Positions 46,000 to 56,694 of a DNA stretch of 64,000 nt are shown piece by piece. Origin of the DNA: Lophium mytilinum (Eukaryota > Ascomycota > Dothideomycetes > Mytilinidiales > Mytilinidiaceae); contig MU004193.1 of the NCBI GenBank assembly GCA_010093605.1, positions 248,001-312,000 of the forward strand, in the 5' to 3' direction. A program made the translations under genes and the position numbers. Under the pieces are notes generated by a model. It was not told the origin of the DNA, searched no databases, and worked only from the letters and a program-made list of their open reading frames with translations. The stretch's first letter is position 1, and every line of letters starts with the position of its first letter.

Positions 46000-46790
46000 G
46001 ACTTCAGACGGTAGCAAGCAGGCGTGGAGAAGACGATGTTCGATCTGAAGTATGGCGCTTTTGACATCGTGTACAGGATATTGCAACGGTGTTGAAGCCT
46101 GTTAAACAGTGGCAACAAGGTAGCAAAACGCATACGAAATGGTACTAAACTTGCGTTCGAGGACCTCAGAAAGGCCCGGAGAAGGAGATTTTCCCATCAG
46201 CACGATTTAGAGTATAGCGCTCTTGACATCATGTACTAAGTTTTGAAGCGGTGTTGAGGCCCTTTAGACGGTGGCAAAAGGGTAGCAAAACATATATAAA
46301 AATAGTGCAAAACCTGTCTTTACAAATTTAGGGATTAGATACCGGCGAGATGCTCAATGTTACTCCCATCAGCCTAGATCGCAGTGCAGCGTTTCTGACA
46401 TCATGTACCGAATTTTATACCGGGTTGAGGCCCTTCAGACAGTGGCAAAAAGGTAGCAAAATACACGCACAGCTGGTCCAAAACCAATGTTTACAAATAA
46501 AAGCATCAGATATAGGCGACATCCTGGATGTTAGTCCCATCGATCTAGATCGCAGTGCGGCGCTTTTGACATCATGTATAGAATTTTGAGAACATGCTAA
46601 AGCCTATCAAACAGTGGCAAAATGGAAGCAAAACACACACAAAGCTAGTCCAAAACCTATGCTCACGTAAGCAAGCATCGGATATAGACGACATCCTAGA
46701 TGTCAATCCTATCACCCTGGATCGCACGGTAACGACTATGACATCCTCATTTCTAGAATTCAATTCAGCCAGGAGGACCTGACAGACCTA
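46000..46790. repeat. Four to five tandem repeats, period about 171 bp
   Basis: The core 'gacatcatgta' recurs at 46063, 46225, 46397, 46568 and (partly) 46740, with spacings of 162, 172, 171 and 172. Each unit carries gaattttgaagcggtgttgagg, cagacagtggcaaaaaggtagcaaaac and a cgacatcctggatgt block. The 'gttgagg...cagacagtgg' piece is shared with the 107-bp units, so the two arrays look related. Parts read open for one or two units (period 57 codons), but no start, splice or continuity supports a gene. Confidence 0.8.
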
Positions 46791-47034
46791 ACCTCGCAGT
46801 CAAAACATGCAACGAAGAGCTCCAATATAGAGAGTTTGAGCGGCATGAACTTGATCTATTGTTACAATCTACATTGCGTGGTACTCATGCCACAACTTCT
46901 GCCATAACCACAACTACCGCCATAACCCTTAGTTCCGCCATCATCACAAGTTCCGCTGTCACCACCACTGCCACGATAACCACAAGTTCCGCCATAACCA
47001 CCAAACCCTACATCTCCCCGAACTTCTCCCACTT

Positions 47035-47814
47035 TCACCGCGAACCGCCACGCCACGCCGCCCAAGCCGCCGCACGCCGCGTGATCTGCTCCTCCCACCT
47101 CGTCGCTTCTTCTGGTCCGACGTAGTCTGGGCGGAAGTTCTCTGCCTCGTCGTCCCCCTCGTCGTCGTCCTCGTCGTCGTCCTCGTCGTCGTCCTCGTCG
47201 TCCTCGTCGTCTTCGTCGTCGTCCTCCTCGTCGCGGTTGTCAGGCGGAGGTCTGAACAACACGGCCTTGCACATTGGGCACGCGTTGTGCTGCCCCTCCC
47301 CCGTTGTGTAGCGGTGATCTTCTGGCATAATCCACTTTTCAAAGCAAAAATTACCGAACCTGTGCCCGCAGGCCAGTCTGATGGCGTGCTCGGCGGGGGC
47401 GTCGGGGAAGCTGGTGCCGTACTCTTGGCCACATATTGGGCACTCGGGGTCGTTTGGTGGGTTTTCGTCGCCGCAGCGCGTGATGCCGTTGTCGAGGAAG
47501 TCTTGCTTGGTCGGGCAGCCCTCGTAGGGGTCTTCTTCGTCTTCTAGTGCCGAGTCTTCGTCCACCGGTTCTGGGCCTTGCCGCCGGATGGTGTAGTAAT
47601 TATAGGGGAAATGTGCCCTCTGCGCGGGAGATTCTTGCTCAAAAGACGCGAAGTAGGAGTCGGGATAGTCAAACTCTGAGCCTGTGGAGCGGCGGGAGGC
47701 GGTGCTGGCAGGAGGTGACGCGGACGGGTGACGCTGCTGTTGCTCTTCGTGACTGGAGGAGCTGGAAGACGCGGAGCGGGCAGGAGGTGACGCTGACTGG
47801 CGTGAAGAGTCCAT
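47035..47814 (-). CDS. RING-finger protein, putative E3 ubiquitin ligase
   Basis: Single exon, 259 residues from ATG 47814. The N-terminal 70 residues are Ser/Pro-rich and disordered. A RING spans about 125-182: C125-x2-C128, C149-x-H151, C157, then C179-x2-C182, with ACGHRFGNFCFEKW as the central C-x-H-x5-C. Next comes an Asp/Glu run of about 30 residues encoded by a gtc/gtcctc trinucleotide tract (47150-47230), then a short Trp/Arg-rich end. RING proteins recruit E2 enzymes; the target is unknown. It is separated by the repeat block from the double-RING gene and diverges from the kinase-like gene. Confidence 0.85.
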   Translation of the reverse strand: MDSSRQSASPPARSASSSSSSHEEQQQRHPSASPPASTASRRSTGSEFDYPDSYFASFEQESPAQRAHFPYNYYTIRRQGPEPVDEDSALEDEEDPYEGCPTKQDFLDNGITRCGDENPPNDPECPICGQEYGTSFPDAPAEHAIRLACGHRFGNFCFEKWIMPEDHRYTTGEGQHNACPMCKAVLFRPPPDNRDEEDDDEDDEDDEDDDEDDDEDDDEGDDEAENFRPDYVGPEEATRWEEQITRRAAAWAAWRGGSR

Positions 47815-48136
47815 CTTGAGGATGTTGTGAATGATTTCTCGAGAGTGTGCAGTGGATGTTGAGGGAAAGATCGTGAGACGTTGGAGGGAGGTTTGTGAAG
47901 TGGACGTGGCTGGCGAGTGGGGCCCGTCCTACAACACAACAACTGTTTTTAGGCGGGAGGGCGAGACGCAAGCTGGAGCAGTCAGCTCGAACTTTCACCC
48001 ACCGCCTTCAAACTTACATGCATGTTGCAAAGCCTTAGACCTCATCAACTTCAAGACCGCGCTTCAAGCTCTCCCTCTCTTCAACCACCAGACACACCAA
48101 GTCTTGCCAGACACCACCACCCGAACCCACCCCAAG
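47815..48136. promoter_or_regulatory. Divergent promoter region, RING gene / kinase gene
   Basis: 322 bp between the ATGs of the RING gene and the kinase gene. The plus-strand frame is open upstream of the kinase ATG to 47831, but its composition there is not protein-like. Confidence 0.45.
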
Positions 48137-49279
48137 ATGCCCGACTTCAAGAAACTCGCCCGCATCTTGTCTCCCCGAGGCATCCAAACAGCAGACAACG
48201 ACGGCCCTTCCCGCTTCCCCCCCGTCCCCTCCGTCGCCCCATCCGCCTTCACCTCCTCCTACATCCTACTACGCCGGCTGAAGGAAGGCGAAAGCGGTGA
48301 CATATCCCTCTACACGCACCAGACGAGCCTCCAGTCCATCGTCATGAAGCCCGTCAAGAGCGTCCACCCAAAACAGCCCCTCGAATACTCGATCCTGGAG
48401 ATTTGTAAACATTCCCCCAACATCATCACGGTCCTCGGGTTTTGCCCCCATGTTCCAGACCCAGGCACCGACGCGATCCTTCTTGAGTACTGCAAGTACG
48501 GTGACCTGCTGGAGTACCAAAACCTCTTCGTCGACAACAGCGTCTACCCGACTGAGCGGACGATGCGGGTAGTCTTTCGGCAGCTGTTGCAGGCGCTCGT
48601 GTTCCTGCATAACGGTGTGGGCAGCGGGACAGATACCAGCAAATGGAAGCCAATCGTTCATCGGGACATCAAGCTCGAGAACGTGCTCATCTCCAAACTG
48701 AATGAAGGACCGGAGGGATTGTTACGGGACATATTGGAGATCAAGCTCACCGACTTCGACCTGGCCAAGAGGTACAACAAGCGGGACTGCATAGTGCCGC
48801 GTGGTGCAGGCTCGCCGGTGTGCTGGCCGCCAGAGCAGACACTCCAGAAGCGCAAAGCTAAGCCGCGTGGTGATATTTGGGCTGTTGGGGCCGTCATGCA
48901 TGCGCTTGCACACTGCACGTACCCTCTCAAGGACGTGGTGGAGTACAAGGAAGAGTTTTTACGGAACTACGGGGGACGGTATCCGGCAGATATTGGCGCA
49001 GAAGAGCGCAACAATACCTTGAGAGAGAGGTGGTACTGGGAGGCACTGGTGCCTCGCGAAGTAACTTCCCTGGAGGACGCCATTGATGGATACGATGGGT
49101 CTGGAGTTCGGGTGGATCGAAACCTGCCCCTCTGGCGCCTAAGAGTGGCAGAATGGCGCCAAGTGTACAGCCCAGAGTTCAGCAATCTTGTCGCCAGCGC
49201 CTTGAAGAGGAAGGAGGAGAGGAAGACGGCTTTGGAGCTTCTTGGTGGCATGTCCAACATCCTGAACGTGGAGACCTAG
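48137..49279 (+). CDS. Protein-kinase-fold protein with DFD in place of DFG
   Basis: Single exon, 380 residues from ATG 48137. The catalytic loop HRDIKLENV (175-183) is perfect and the VAIK-type lysine is in IVMKPVK (Lys71). The hinge is LLEYCKYGDLLEY. The metal-binding motif is TDFDLAK, so the DFG glycine is Asp208. The usual APE is PPE (231-233), followed by GDIWAVGAVMHAL. The glycine loop (LKEGESGDISLY) is weak. These changes occur in rapidly evolving fungal FunK1-like or orphan kinases; activity is uncertain, but the K/D/D triad is present. The first 40 residues are Pro/Ser-rich. It diverges from the RING gene. Confidence 0.85.
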   Translation: MPDFKKLARILSPRGIQTADNDGPSRFPPVPSVAPSAFTSSYILLRRLKEGESGDISLYTHQTSLQSIVMKPVKSVHPKQPLEYSILEICKHSPNIITVLGFCPHVPDPGTDAILLEYCKYGDLLEYQNLFVDNSVYPTERTMRVVFRQLLQALVFLHNGVGSGTDTSKWKPIVHRDIKLENVLISKLNEGPEGLLRDILEIKLTDFDLAKRYNKRDCIVPRGAGSPVCWPPEQTLQKRKAKPRGDIWAVGAVMHALAHCTYPLKDVVEYKEEFLRNYGGRYPADIGAEERNNTLRERWYWEALVPREVTSLEDAIDGYDGSGVRVDRNLPLWRLRVAEWRQVYSPEFSNLVASALKRKEERKTALELLGGMSNILNVET

Positions 49280-50359
49280 AGACCCCGGATTGAGTTGGGA
49301 TGATGAGGAATTATGAACAAAAGTTTCATCGTCTAAGGGTCCTTCAATGGTCCTAGAATGGCGCCAAACCTTAGATATCTAGCTTTACAATGAGAGCCTC
49401 GGGTATGTGCATGTGAAGACTGAATCGAAACGTGAATGCCTGAGGCTGAAAAACGAAATTGAACCATAACTTGAGATGTGTAATGAATATGTGAAAATAG
49501 CTCCAACGAGGCGCTGGAGAAGTAAATCCAAACCCGTTTTAGCCCTGGTTCGGACTACATGGAACAGGTTCCTCGAAATCGAGGCTAAATGCAGCACCTT
49601 TCGTCCGGAATACCTGATATCGTGGTTCACTAGTGAGATGGTTGCCTGGTCAATGCGGGTGGGCATGCCTTCGCCAACACCTGGAAGCCGTGTGCACGAC
49701 CTCGACGCCACCCTGGAAACTTGAAAGCACACCCCCGAGATCCTCGGAGCCTGAGCCCCAGATTCTGACCACAGCAGATAGCGCACAAACACGACTAAGA
49801 TATGATACGTCCATACGGTTTAGCGTAGCTTGTTCAACAGTTTGATGGCGTGTGCAGGACCTTGACACCAGTCCTGACAGCTCAAGATATCACACCCCAA
49901 ACCCTCAAAGCAATAGGCTGGAATCCGGAGAAGCGGGAATAGCGAGCCCATAAGACCATGGCTTGATACGAAAATGCTAGCATGCATCCGAAGATGCGAA
50001 ATGACGGCCCATTGAATATTGAAATGAACCAGACTGTAATCAAAACAAGAGACAAGGGAACAAATCTTCACAACACACCAAGTTGTGGGCATCCTCCATA
50101 CTAGATTCAGGTCATGCCAGGAGACTGAAAGAATTCAAAGATATGACAAATAGACGCCAACAATGGATCAGAGCCATACCAAAGTGGATTTCTGGAGAAA
50201 AGAGCAGGGAGACAGACAGGGAATTAGAGACTTTGAGCAGCAGCTCTGCATAAGGATGCGCGGCATTCTGGAGATGAAGAGAATAAAGAGAATGGGTAAA
50301 ATTTCACGGGAGCCGGGGAAGTCATGATCCGGGAGACGTATTGGTGATCCTTTCCAACT

Positions 50360-50645
50360 TGCCAGATTGAACCTACATACTAGGTCGTATGTTTGGGAAC
50401 ACGGAACTCTTACTCCTCGGGGTCCATTCTTGCTCGCTCGACATCACTGTAAGGAGTACCCTGGCTAAGACTTCTTCGCCCAGGCAAACGATAGCCCGAC
50501 ATACCAGATTGGACCTACATGCTAGGTCGTACGTTTGGGCATATGGAAATCCTACTCCTCGGTGGCTATTTTTGCTCGCTCGACACCACTGTAAGGAGTA
50601 CCCTAGCTAAGGCTTCTTCGCCCTGGCAAACGATAGCCCAATTTC
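50360..50645. repeat. 142-bp tandem duplication (two copies)
   Basis: Copy 1 begins with ccagatt at 50362 and copy 2 at 50504. Both contain acctacat(a/g)ctaggtcgta, ctactcctcgg, tgctcgctcgaca and cactgtaaggagtaccct, and end ...ggcaaacgatagccc. The copies differ at scattered sites, so the duplication is not brand new. Confidence 0.85.
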
Positions 50646-51658
50646 CACGACATGGAGTTTCTGGTTGTGTCGGAAATTTCAAAGTCGTCTCAAGATACTC
50701 TAAGCAGATTCTAGGAGCGCCCAAAATCCTGTCAAAGTGCTGCGATTTTAGCCATAACAGGCTTTGCTTCTTTGTGGGATCCCGAGTGGGCCGTCTAATC
50801 CAGGGGTACCTGGCGTACATTCCGGTGGCCAACATTCGAATACGTTCCAGCCTTTTATTAGGGAAAAAGGAACAATGTACGACTTAGAGGATCAAGTCTT
50901 CCAAGAAACTTCGGCCGCGTTGTGGCATTGTTGCATCCAAAGCCGTCCCAGAGCTGTTCCCTGATCCGCAGAATACTCTGAGATTACTCTAGAAGCCTAG
51001 AATGTACCTAGAATGGATGGAGGTACATCCCAGTGTCCCAATATGACTCCGGGCGTTGAAGCAGTCCTATACTCCCGCAGATCCGGTAGAATTTCGCCTC
51101 GAGGCGTCGTTGCCATCCACTAGGTATACCCGGGGCTTAATTTGCCCTTCCTGTATGGATGCTAGGCCTTCGAAGCCCTCTATAAGTCTATTCTGGTTGT
51201 GTGATGATGGATCCGGGAGTCATTTCGTGCATTGTGCGCGGTCGGGTATAGCCATCCCATCGTTCCAACCCGTTCCTATCCAGGCGCATCTACGCCCAGT
51301 GTGTCGTCCACGTCCCTCCATATCATCTTTCACATTCAGGCTGTCTCCGTAGGCACTGCTAGTACGCCCGGCTGGGTGTGCGTGGAGGCATGCGATCGGA
51401 AGGTTGCGGTCGGTTCGGGTGGAGGATTCAGCATTTCCCCATCTCCGAGAGGGGAAGCTTCGTTGGCAGGAATAGTTGCAACGTCAGCATCGTAGATTGG
51501 GCGTAGCTTCTAGCCAGACACAGCCGGTGGATGCAGGCTGATGCTGGTGTTGTTCATGGATGTGGAGAAGAAGGAAGGTGGTGTTGCGGCGCCGAAAAAA
51601 CCTCATCCCCCCCATTGTGCCAAGGCGAAGCGTTGCCTTTTCAGCATCACCAACTTAA

Positions 51659-52030
51659 TCGCGCAACTTCAGGCCTTTTAAATGCGCAAAGTCTGGAGGC
51701 TATCGAGGAGTCGAAGTCCAATCACGGAATACAAACGATGTAGCGCTATGCTTCCGCGCGCAAGTCTGTACGGATCCTCTGGCTTTACTCCGCTTCCCTG
51801 AAACATCATTACGAACGCGCCCATCCCCGATAGAACGCAGAGATCATGTCACTGTGGCAGTCTGCACTAAGTCTCGTTCCGGGAAGCTCTTACATTTAGA
51901 TCCTTTGCCTCCTGAACTTGGAGCATTCCCCTCTCCTCGATCTCATCGCGCCGACGAAGAACTTGTCACATCTACGCTAGCGGAAATCCGCAAAACGGGG
52001 GAGAGAGCAGCACAATTACGACCAGAATGA
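51659..52030 (+). other. Open frame without ATG, possible exon relic
   Basis: The frame is open for 124 codons and has protein-like segments near its end (LLHLDPLPPELGAF; VTSTLAEIRKTGERAAQLRPE). It lacks an ATG and clear splice sites. It could be a leftover exon or chance. Confidence 0.25.
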
Positions 52031-53648
52031 TGGAGCATCTAGCTTTACTACTAACTATCCCCTAGAATCGAAATGACGCAAACATCCTCCTGCAATCCAT
52101 CATCTCCGCAGCGAAAACTCATCTCTTCGAATCGCCCGGCCCTATCTAGGAGTGCATCAATCGTCCGTCTGCAATCCACACCTAATTCGGCGATGCCACC
52201 AACCCTTAGCAAATCTCATTGGGCCAATATAGCGATCGAAGGTGCTTGTTAAGATGGTACAATGTCTCGGCATATACTTCTGTACAGTCGTTTACCGCTG
52301 CTTGAGGAGCCCCATTGTCTTTTCAGCATTCCGAACAAGAGAGAAGTTCGGCGTTCTGAGATACTAATGACTTCACGAAGCTACCCTTGACATGCAGTAC
52401 TTGTGCGCGCCGAGCATTCCACGGCATCTTCCTTACCTACGTAGGCTTTTCCATCAGGATCTCAATGTCCAAAAGCATCTCCGAACTCAGGGCTGGGGCC
52501 AAGCATATTGGTCCACCCACCACCTACTCCGCTCTGTGCCTAGTCGAATACTAATGCACGCCGCCACGGCGTCAGAAGCACGATTTTATAGTGCATTGAT
52601 CGACAGGCTAGCGGGAGTGTCACGGCAAACCGGGGCCTTGGGACAAAAGCGAACTGCACCTTGCTTATGGTGTTGGAGCAGGCATTGACCAAATACTTTC
52701 ATCGATCGCTGATCATCAAAGACTTTGCAGGGTATATGACATTTATACATAAATGATACAGTCTACATGGCGTGTTCAAGGCTCTAGCACCGCAACCTGA
52801 CGATTGAAGCTGATTCAATGCGGCAAACCCACTTGTCGTTAGCAAATCACTCGCCGTACTATTTCTTTTCCTAGCTTTCGCTATCCTTCCCACATTCCCA
52901 CACATTCCGGCTTTCCTATAAGTCAGGTCGAATTGAACCGAAACCGCAAGGCTTCTACCGTTTTGGGATTTGCCCATTTCTGTCGTCTTGGTCCCCTGCT
53001 AGGCATAAGCATGCCCATCGCGCGGCGGGTCCGACACCACTTGTGGCTCCGACGGGCACAGTCAGGTGTCTTTTGTTTCGCCCCAATCGCATGACTCCAT
53101 AAAAGTGGTTCGCAATGACCAGGTTGTGAAGTCCAGGAATGTCTTAAGTTTCATTGGTGTGCCTTATTGATTTGGGTCACGTGCTCGTATCTTCCTTTAA
53201 GGTTTGTTATTGAGGCAAGTCCTCACCAGGATCAATAGCATTTCGACTAATGTTTAGATTTAAGCAGATTACAAGTTCGTGAAGGCCGTCGCAACTAAAC
53301 CACGTGATGATGGTCGCACCTCAATTCATGGTTACATTACATCACCAAACCCAGCAAGCCCAGCCAACTCTTATTCGACGTCCAAGCCGCAAAGCATCAG
53401 ATTAGTCTGTATTCTCACGGCCTCGCCGTGTCAGGTTACCATTTCCCACGCGAAAAGCCTTGCACCTTCCTCTCTAGTGCTTTGACGTAATACCAACTGA
53501 GCACGCAATACGGTTCCTTCATGCCTCATCACCGCCGTCTCACCACGAATTTCATTTTTTCTTTCCGTGGGCGGCTTTGCTTAAATATGTTCCCTGATCC
53601 TGTCTTTGAATCTCCGCACTACTTATTGGACATCCCAGGGCTGCCAAC

Positions 53649-55385
53649 ATGTCGTCGAGCAGACCCACTGAAAATACTGCGGGGATACACGAGCTAGGGA
53701 AAGAGTCACCTGACATCGAGGATCCAAAGTCTCTGGCAGGGTATGATGTTGATGAACGGGGAGGCCATCACGACCATGTTGTCGTTGCGGACCGTCTTGC
53801 GCGGAAGCTGTCTGCGCGACAGGTGCAAATGATTGCTATCGGTTTGTACCTCTTCACGCTGCAATAATATGAGCTAATATCTGTTCTAGGTGGAACGATT
53901 GGCACAGGTCTCTTCCTAGGGACTGGCAAATCCCTCGCGACCGGTGGCCCAGCTTCCATGCTCATTGCATACATGATCGTCGGAGTCATCGTGTTTCTCA
54001 CCATGCTGGCGCTCGGGGAGATGGCTGCCTTCATTCCGGTGGCAGGAAGTTTCTGCACTTTTGCTGGCCGCTTCGTGGACGACGGGTTTGGATTTGCCTT
54101 GACTTGGAATTACTGGTTCAACGATGCTGTCAGCACGGCAGCCGATCTGGTAGCTCTTCAGTTGATTCTGGAGTACTGGACTACTAACTTCCCGGGCTGG
54201 GCGCTGAGCTTGATCTTTTGGTTTGCATTGATCGCGGCGAATATCATCACTGTCAGGGCATACGGAGAACTTGAATACTGGCTCAGTTTGCTCAAAGTAG
54301 TGACTATCACCGTAAGATACCCATTCTCACAACACGCCTCCAATTCTAACAGCTACCAGATCTTCATGATCCTCGGAATAGCCGTCAACTGCGGCGGCAA
54401 CCGCGATCACAAGTACATTGGCACCAAATACTGGTACATCGGCGACGCCCCCTTCGTCGGCGGTATAGGCGGCTTCGCATCCGTCTTCGTAACCGCCTCC
54501 TTCGCATACGGCGGCACCGAATCCATCGCCATCACCGCCGGCGAGACCAAAGACCCCACCAAGAACATCCCCCGCGTCGTCAAGAACGTCTTCTGGCGCA
54601 TCCTCATCTTCTACGTCATCTCCGTCCTCCTCATCGGCCTCAACGTCTCCTACCTAACCCCCAAGCTCTCCACCAAATCCTCCGCCACCAGTCCCTTCAC
54701 CATCGTCTTCCAGATGGCCGGCTCAAACGCCGCAGGCAGCTTCATCAACGCCGTTATCATGACAAGCGTGCTGTCAGCAGGCAATCACGCGCTTTTCGCC
54801 GGCACGAGGCTGCTATACACGCTTGCCGTCAACCGCCACGCGCCCCAGGTCTTCGGCAAGCTAAACCGCAACAAAGTCCCCTGGGTCGCCGTGCTCGCCA
54901 CAAGCGTCATCTCCGGTCTCTGCTTCGGCGCCTCCTTCATCGGCGCCGGGCAGCTCTGGACTTGGCTGCAGAACATCGTCGGCGTCTCCAACCAGCTCTC
55001 CTGGATCGCGATCGGGATCGCCTCGATCCGCTTCCGCGCGGGGCTGAAGCACCAGGGGAAAACGCATTTGCTGCCGTTTAAGAACTGGACGTATCCCTAC
55101 GGCCCGTGGTTCTCGGTGATTCTGAATAGTTTCTTGGTGCTGGTGCAGGGGTGGAGTTGTTTCAGTCCGCATTTCAGTGGGGTGGATTTTGTGAGCTATT
55201 ATATTGAGCTGCCGGTTATGGCGGTGATGTTTGTGGGGTGGAAGTTATTGAAGCGGACGCATTTTAAGAGGGTGGAGGATATGGATTTTGAGACGGATGT
55301 TTATGAAAGACAGCCGGGAGAGGAGAAGGCGGATCGGAAGGGGTGGAGGGGGAAGCTTGAGACGGCTGTGAGGTGGATTTTCTGA
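53649..55385 (+). CDS. Amino-acid permease (APC superfamily, fungal YAT type)
   Basis: Exons 53649-53841, 53890-54311 and 54360-55385; 546 residues. Both introns are 48 nt (GTTTGT...TTCTAG and GTAAGA...TACCAG). The second is a multiple of three, so the frame reads straight through it. Splicing 1 gives QMIAIGGTIGTGLFLGTGKSLA, the permease TM1 signature. TM3 carries ALGEMAAFIPVAGSFCTFAGRFVDDGFGFALTWNYWF, diagnostic of yeast amino-acid transporters. About 12 hydrophobic segments follow, with charged cytosolic ends of about 70 (N) and 50 (C) residues. It is a plasma-membrane H+/amino-acid symporter by family; substrate unknown. It has typical length and no disruption. Confidence 0.95.
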
Positions 55386-55792
55386 GAGTGCGTGATGATG
55401 AGATTAGTTGTAGAAGAGCGTGTAGCTACGAATTTATTTCTTAAGGTCAAATACACGTTTTCGTCTTGTTTCAGTGGAGACGATATGGGAAAGGTGCTGC
55501 GGTGCTAACCCAGCGCTGACTAATCTAGCGTAGGTACTCAAACTCAACGACAATCATCGGTCGTCCGCTCGGCTTCACCAAAATTACTTCTTCTTTCTCC
55601 ATGAAGTAGCAGAGTGGATAGCTTCAAAGGTCAGGGGGTCGGGACAGTAGCTAGGTGATGGAAGTGTGAGCCGTCTCATTCCTTCATATTACGTTAATCC
55701 GCCTGGGCTCTGCCGACCATCCGTCTGATTCACGCATATTCCCATCTACTCGCACACCAGATATCCAGATTTACCAAATTGCGTGTCTTTTA
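55386..55792. other. Intergenic, no gene seen
   Basis: Convergent gap between the permease and paralog P5. The missing C-terminal part of P5 is not recognisable here. Confidence 0.4.
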
Positions 55793-56209
55793 CTACGTGG
55801 ACTCTAGCCCCCAGTTCTGCCCTGAGCCACGACATGAGGCGGTGCTGTAGAGCTCGCACAAGATTAGAGTTTTACGATATAACGGATGCCCTCTATCAGA
55901 CTCCTCAAAGCAACTAGCGATCTCTTCATACATCTCCGCTTGGAGAACTTCATCGGCGACTTCAAATACACAACCTAAAAGTTGCGCTGATATCTTAGTG
56001 CTGCGTACATTTGTCTCTTGCTTCGAGCCGTCCGGCGGCGGATTCACGATAATCATGTGAACGGCACGTCTTGCCGGGGTTTTAAGACCAGAAATATAGT
56101 GCCTGAAAATGTCGTCGCAGGCAAGGAGTTGTGCCCATGGCGTAAGCGAGCTTTTCAAAAGAGCTTCGCTAGCATCCACGTGGAACCAAATGCTTTGAAG
56201 GACATTCAT
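55793..56209 (-). pseudogene. LC(D/E)LY-family paralog P5, truncated
   Basis: 138 codons match only the middle of the family: LTPWAQLLACDDIFRHY, a KISAQLLGCVFEVAD helix, YEEIASCF, and the hallmark LILCELYSTA. The frame then ends within 20 residues, whereas intact members run another 100 or so residues after LC(D/E)LY. No N-terminal exon is visible upstream. It is a shortened, probably dead member at the end of the array. Confidence 0.6.
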
Positions 56210-56694
56210 ATAATCCTCGATGCGACACTCGAATGAATCATGATGTTCAACTGCTCCTCTAAGTCCGCATTCGCTCCAAAGTATGGATCAATTTTTATTG
56301 TTGTCCGCAGGCTTCACTTCGACTTTGGGGATTATCACTGCGAGTAGCGCACTGAAGAGGGTCAGATGTGTTCGCAGGATATACCTAAAGCGTGACGGAT
56401 TCAGGGAACCAACGCCCAATATGCTCACTCTCTCATTCTTACAACTGACGGCAAGGGAAGATTTCAATTGTGCAGTCGTTCAAGTCACCACGTTGTGAGT
56501 TCATGTCCTTCTATCAACCCGAAACCGGCTGCCAAAAGCAGGACATTATGTGTTCAATCCATTGATTAAATGCTAGAATCATCGGTAAGATCCCCATTCA
56601 CCCGCAGCCCAACATCTCTATCCATATCTTCCTGATCTTTCCAAACGTACAAGTTCCGTAAGGCAATACCGACCACGTGAGAAAATAGGGGACA
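56210..56694. other. Intergenic between P5 and P4, no gene seen
   Basis: Short frames only. It would be the promoter side of P5 if that gene were ever expressed. Confidence 0.4.

Larger units (their letters stand above)
49280..53648. other. Gene-poor 4.4-kb region
   Basis: No gene is convincing. It holds a 142-bp tandem duplication (50360-50645) and a weaker ~160-bp offset repeat around 49684 and 49846. A 124-codon open stretch lacking an ATG lies at 51659-52030. The last 500 bp before 53649 are the permease promoter. Many short frames on both strands have no motif. Confidence 0.4.

Noticed and set aside
46350-46782. Two open frames over the 171-bp repeats as a gene
   Set aside because: Each covers only one or two units, neither has splice sites linking it to the other, and the earlier units are closed.
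47150-47230. Trinucleotide microsatellite
   Set aside because: It is the coding tract for the Asp/Glu run of the RING protein, so it is not annotated as a separate repeat.
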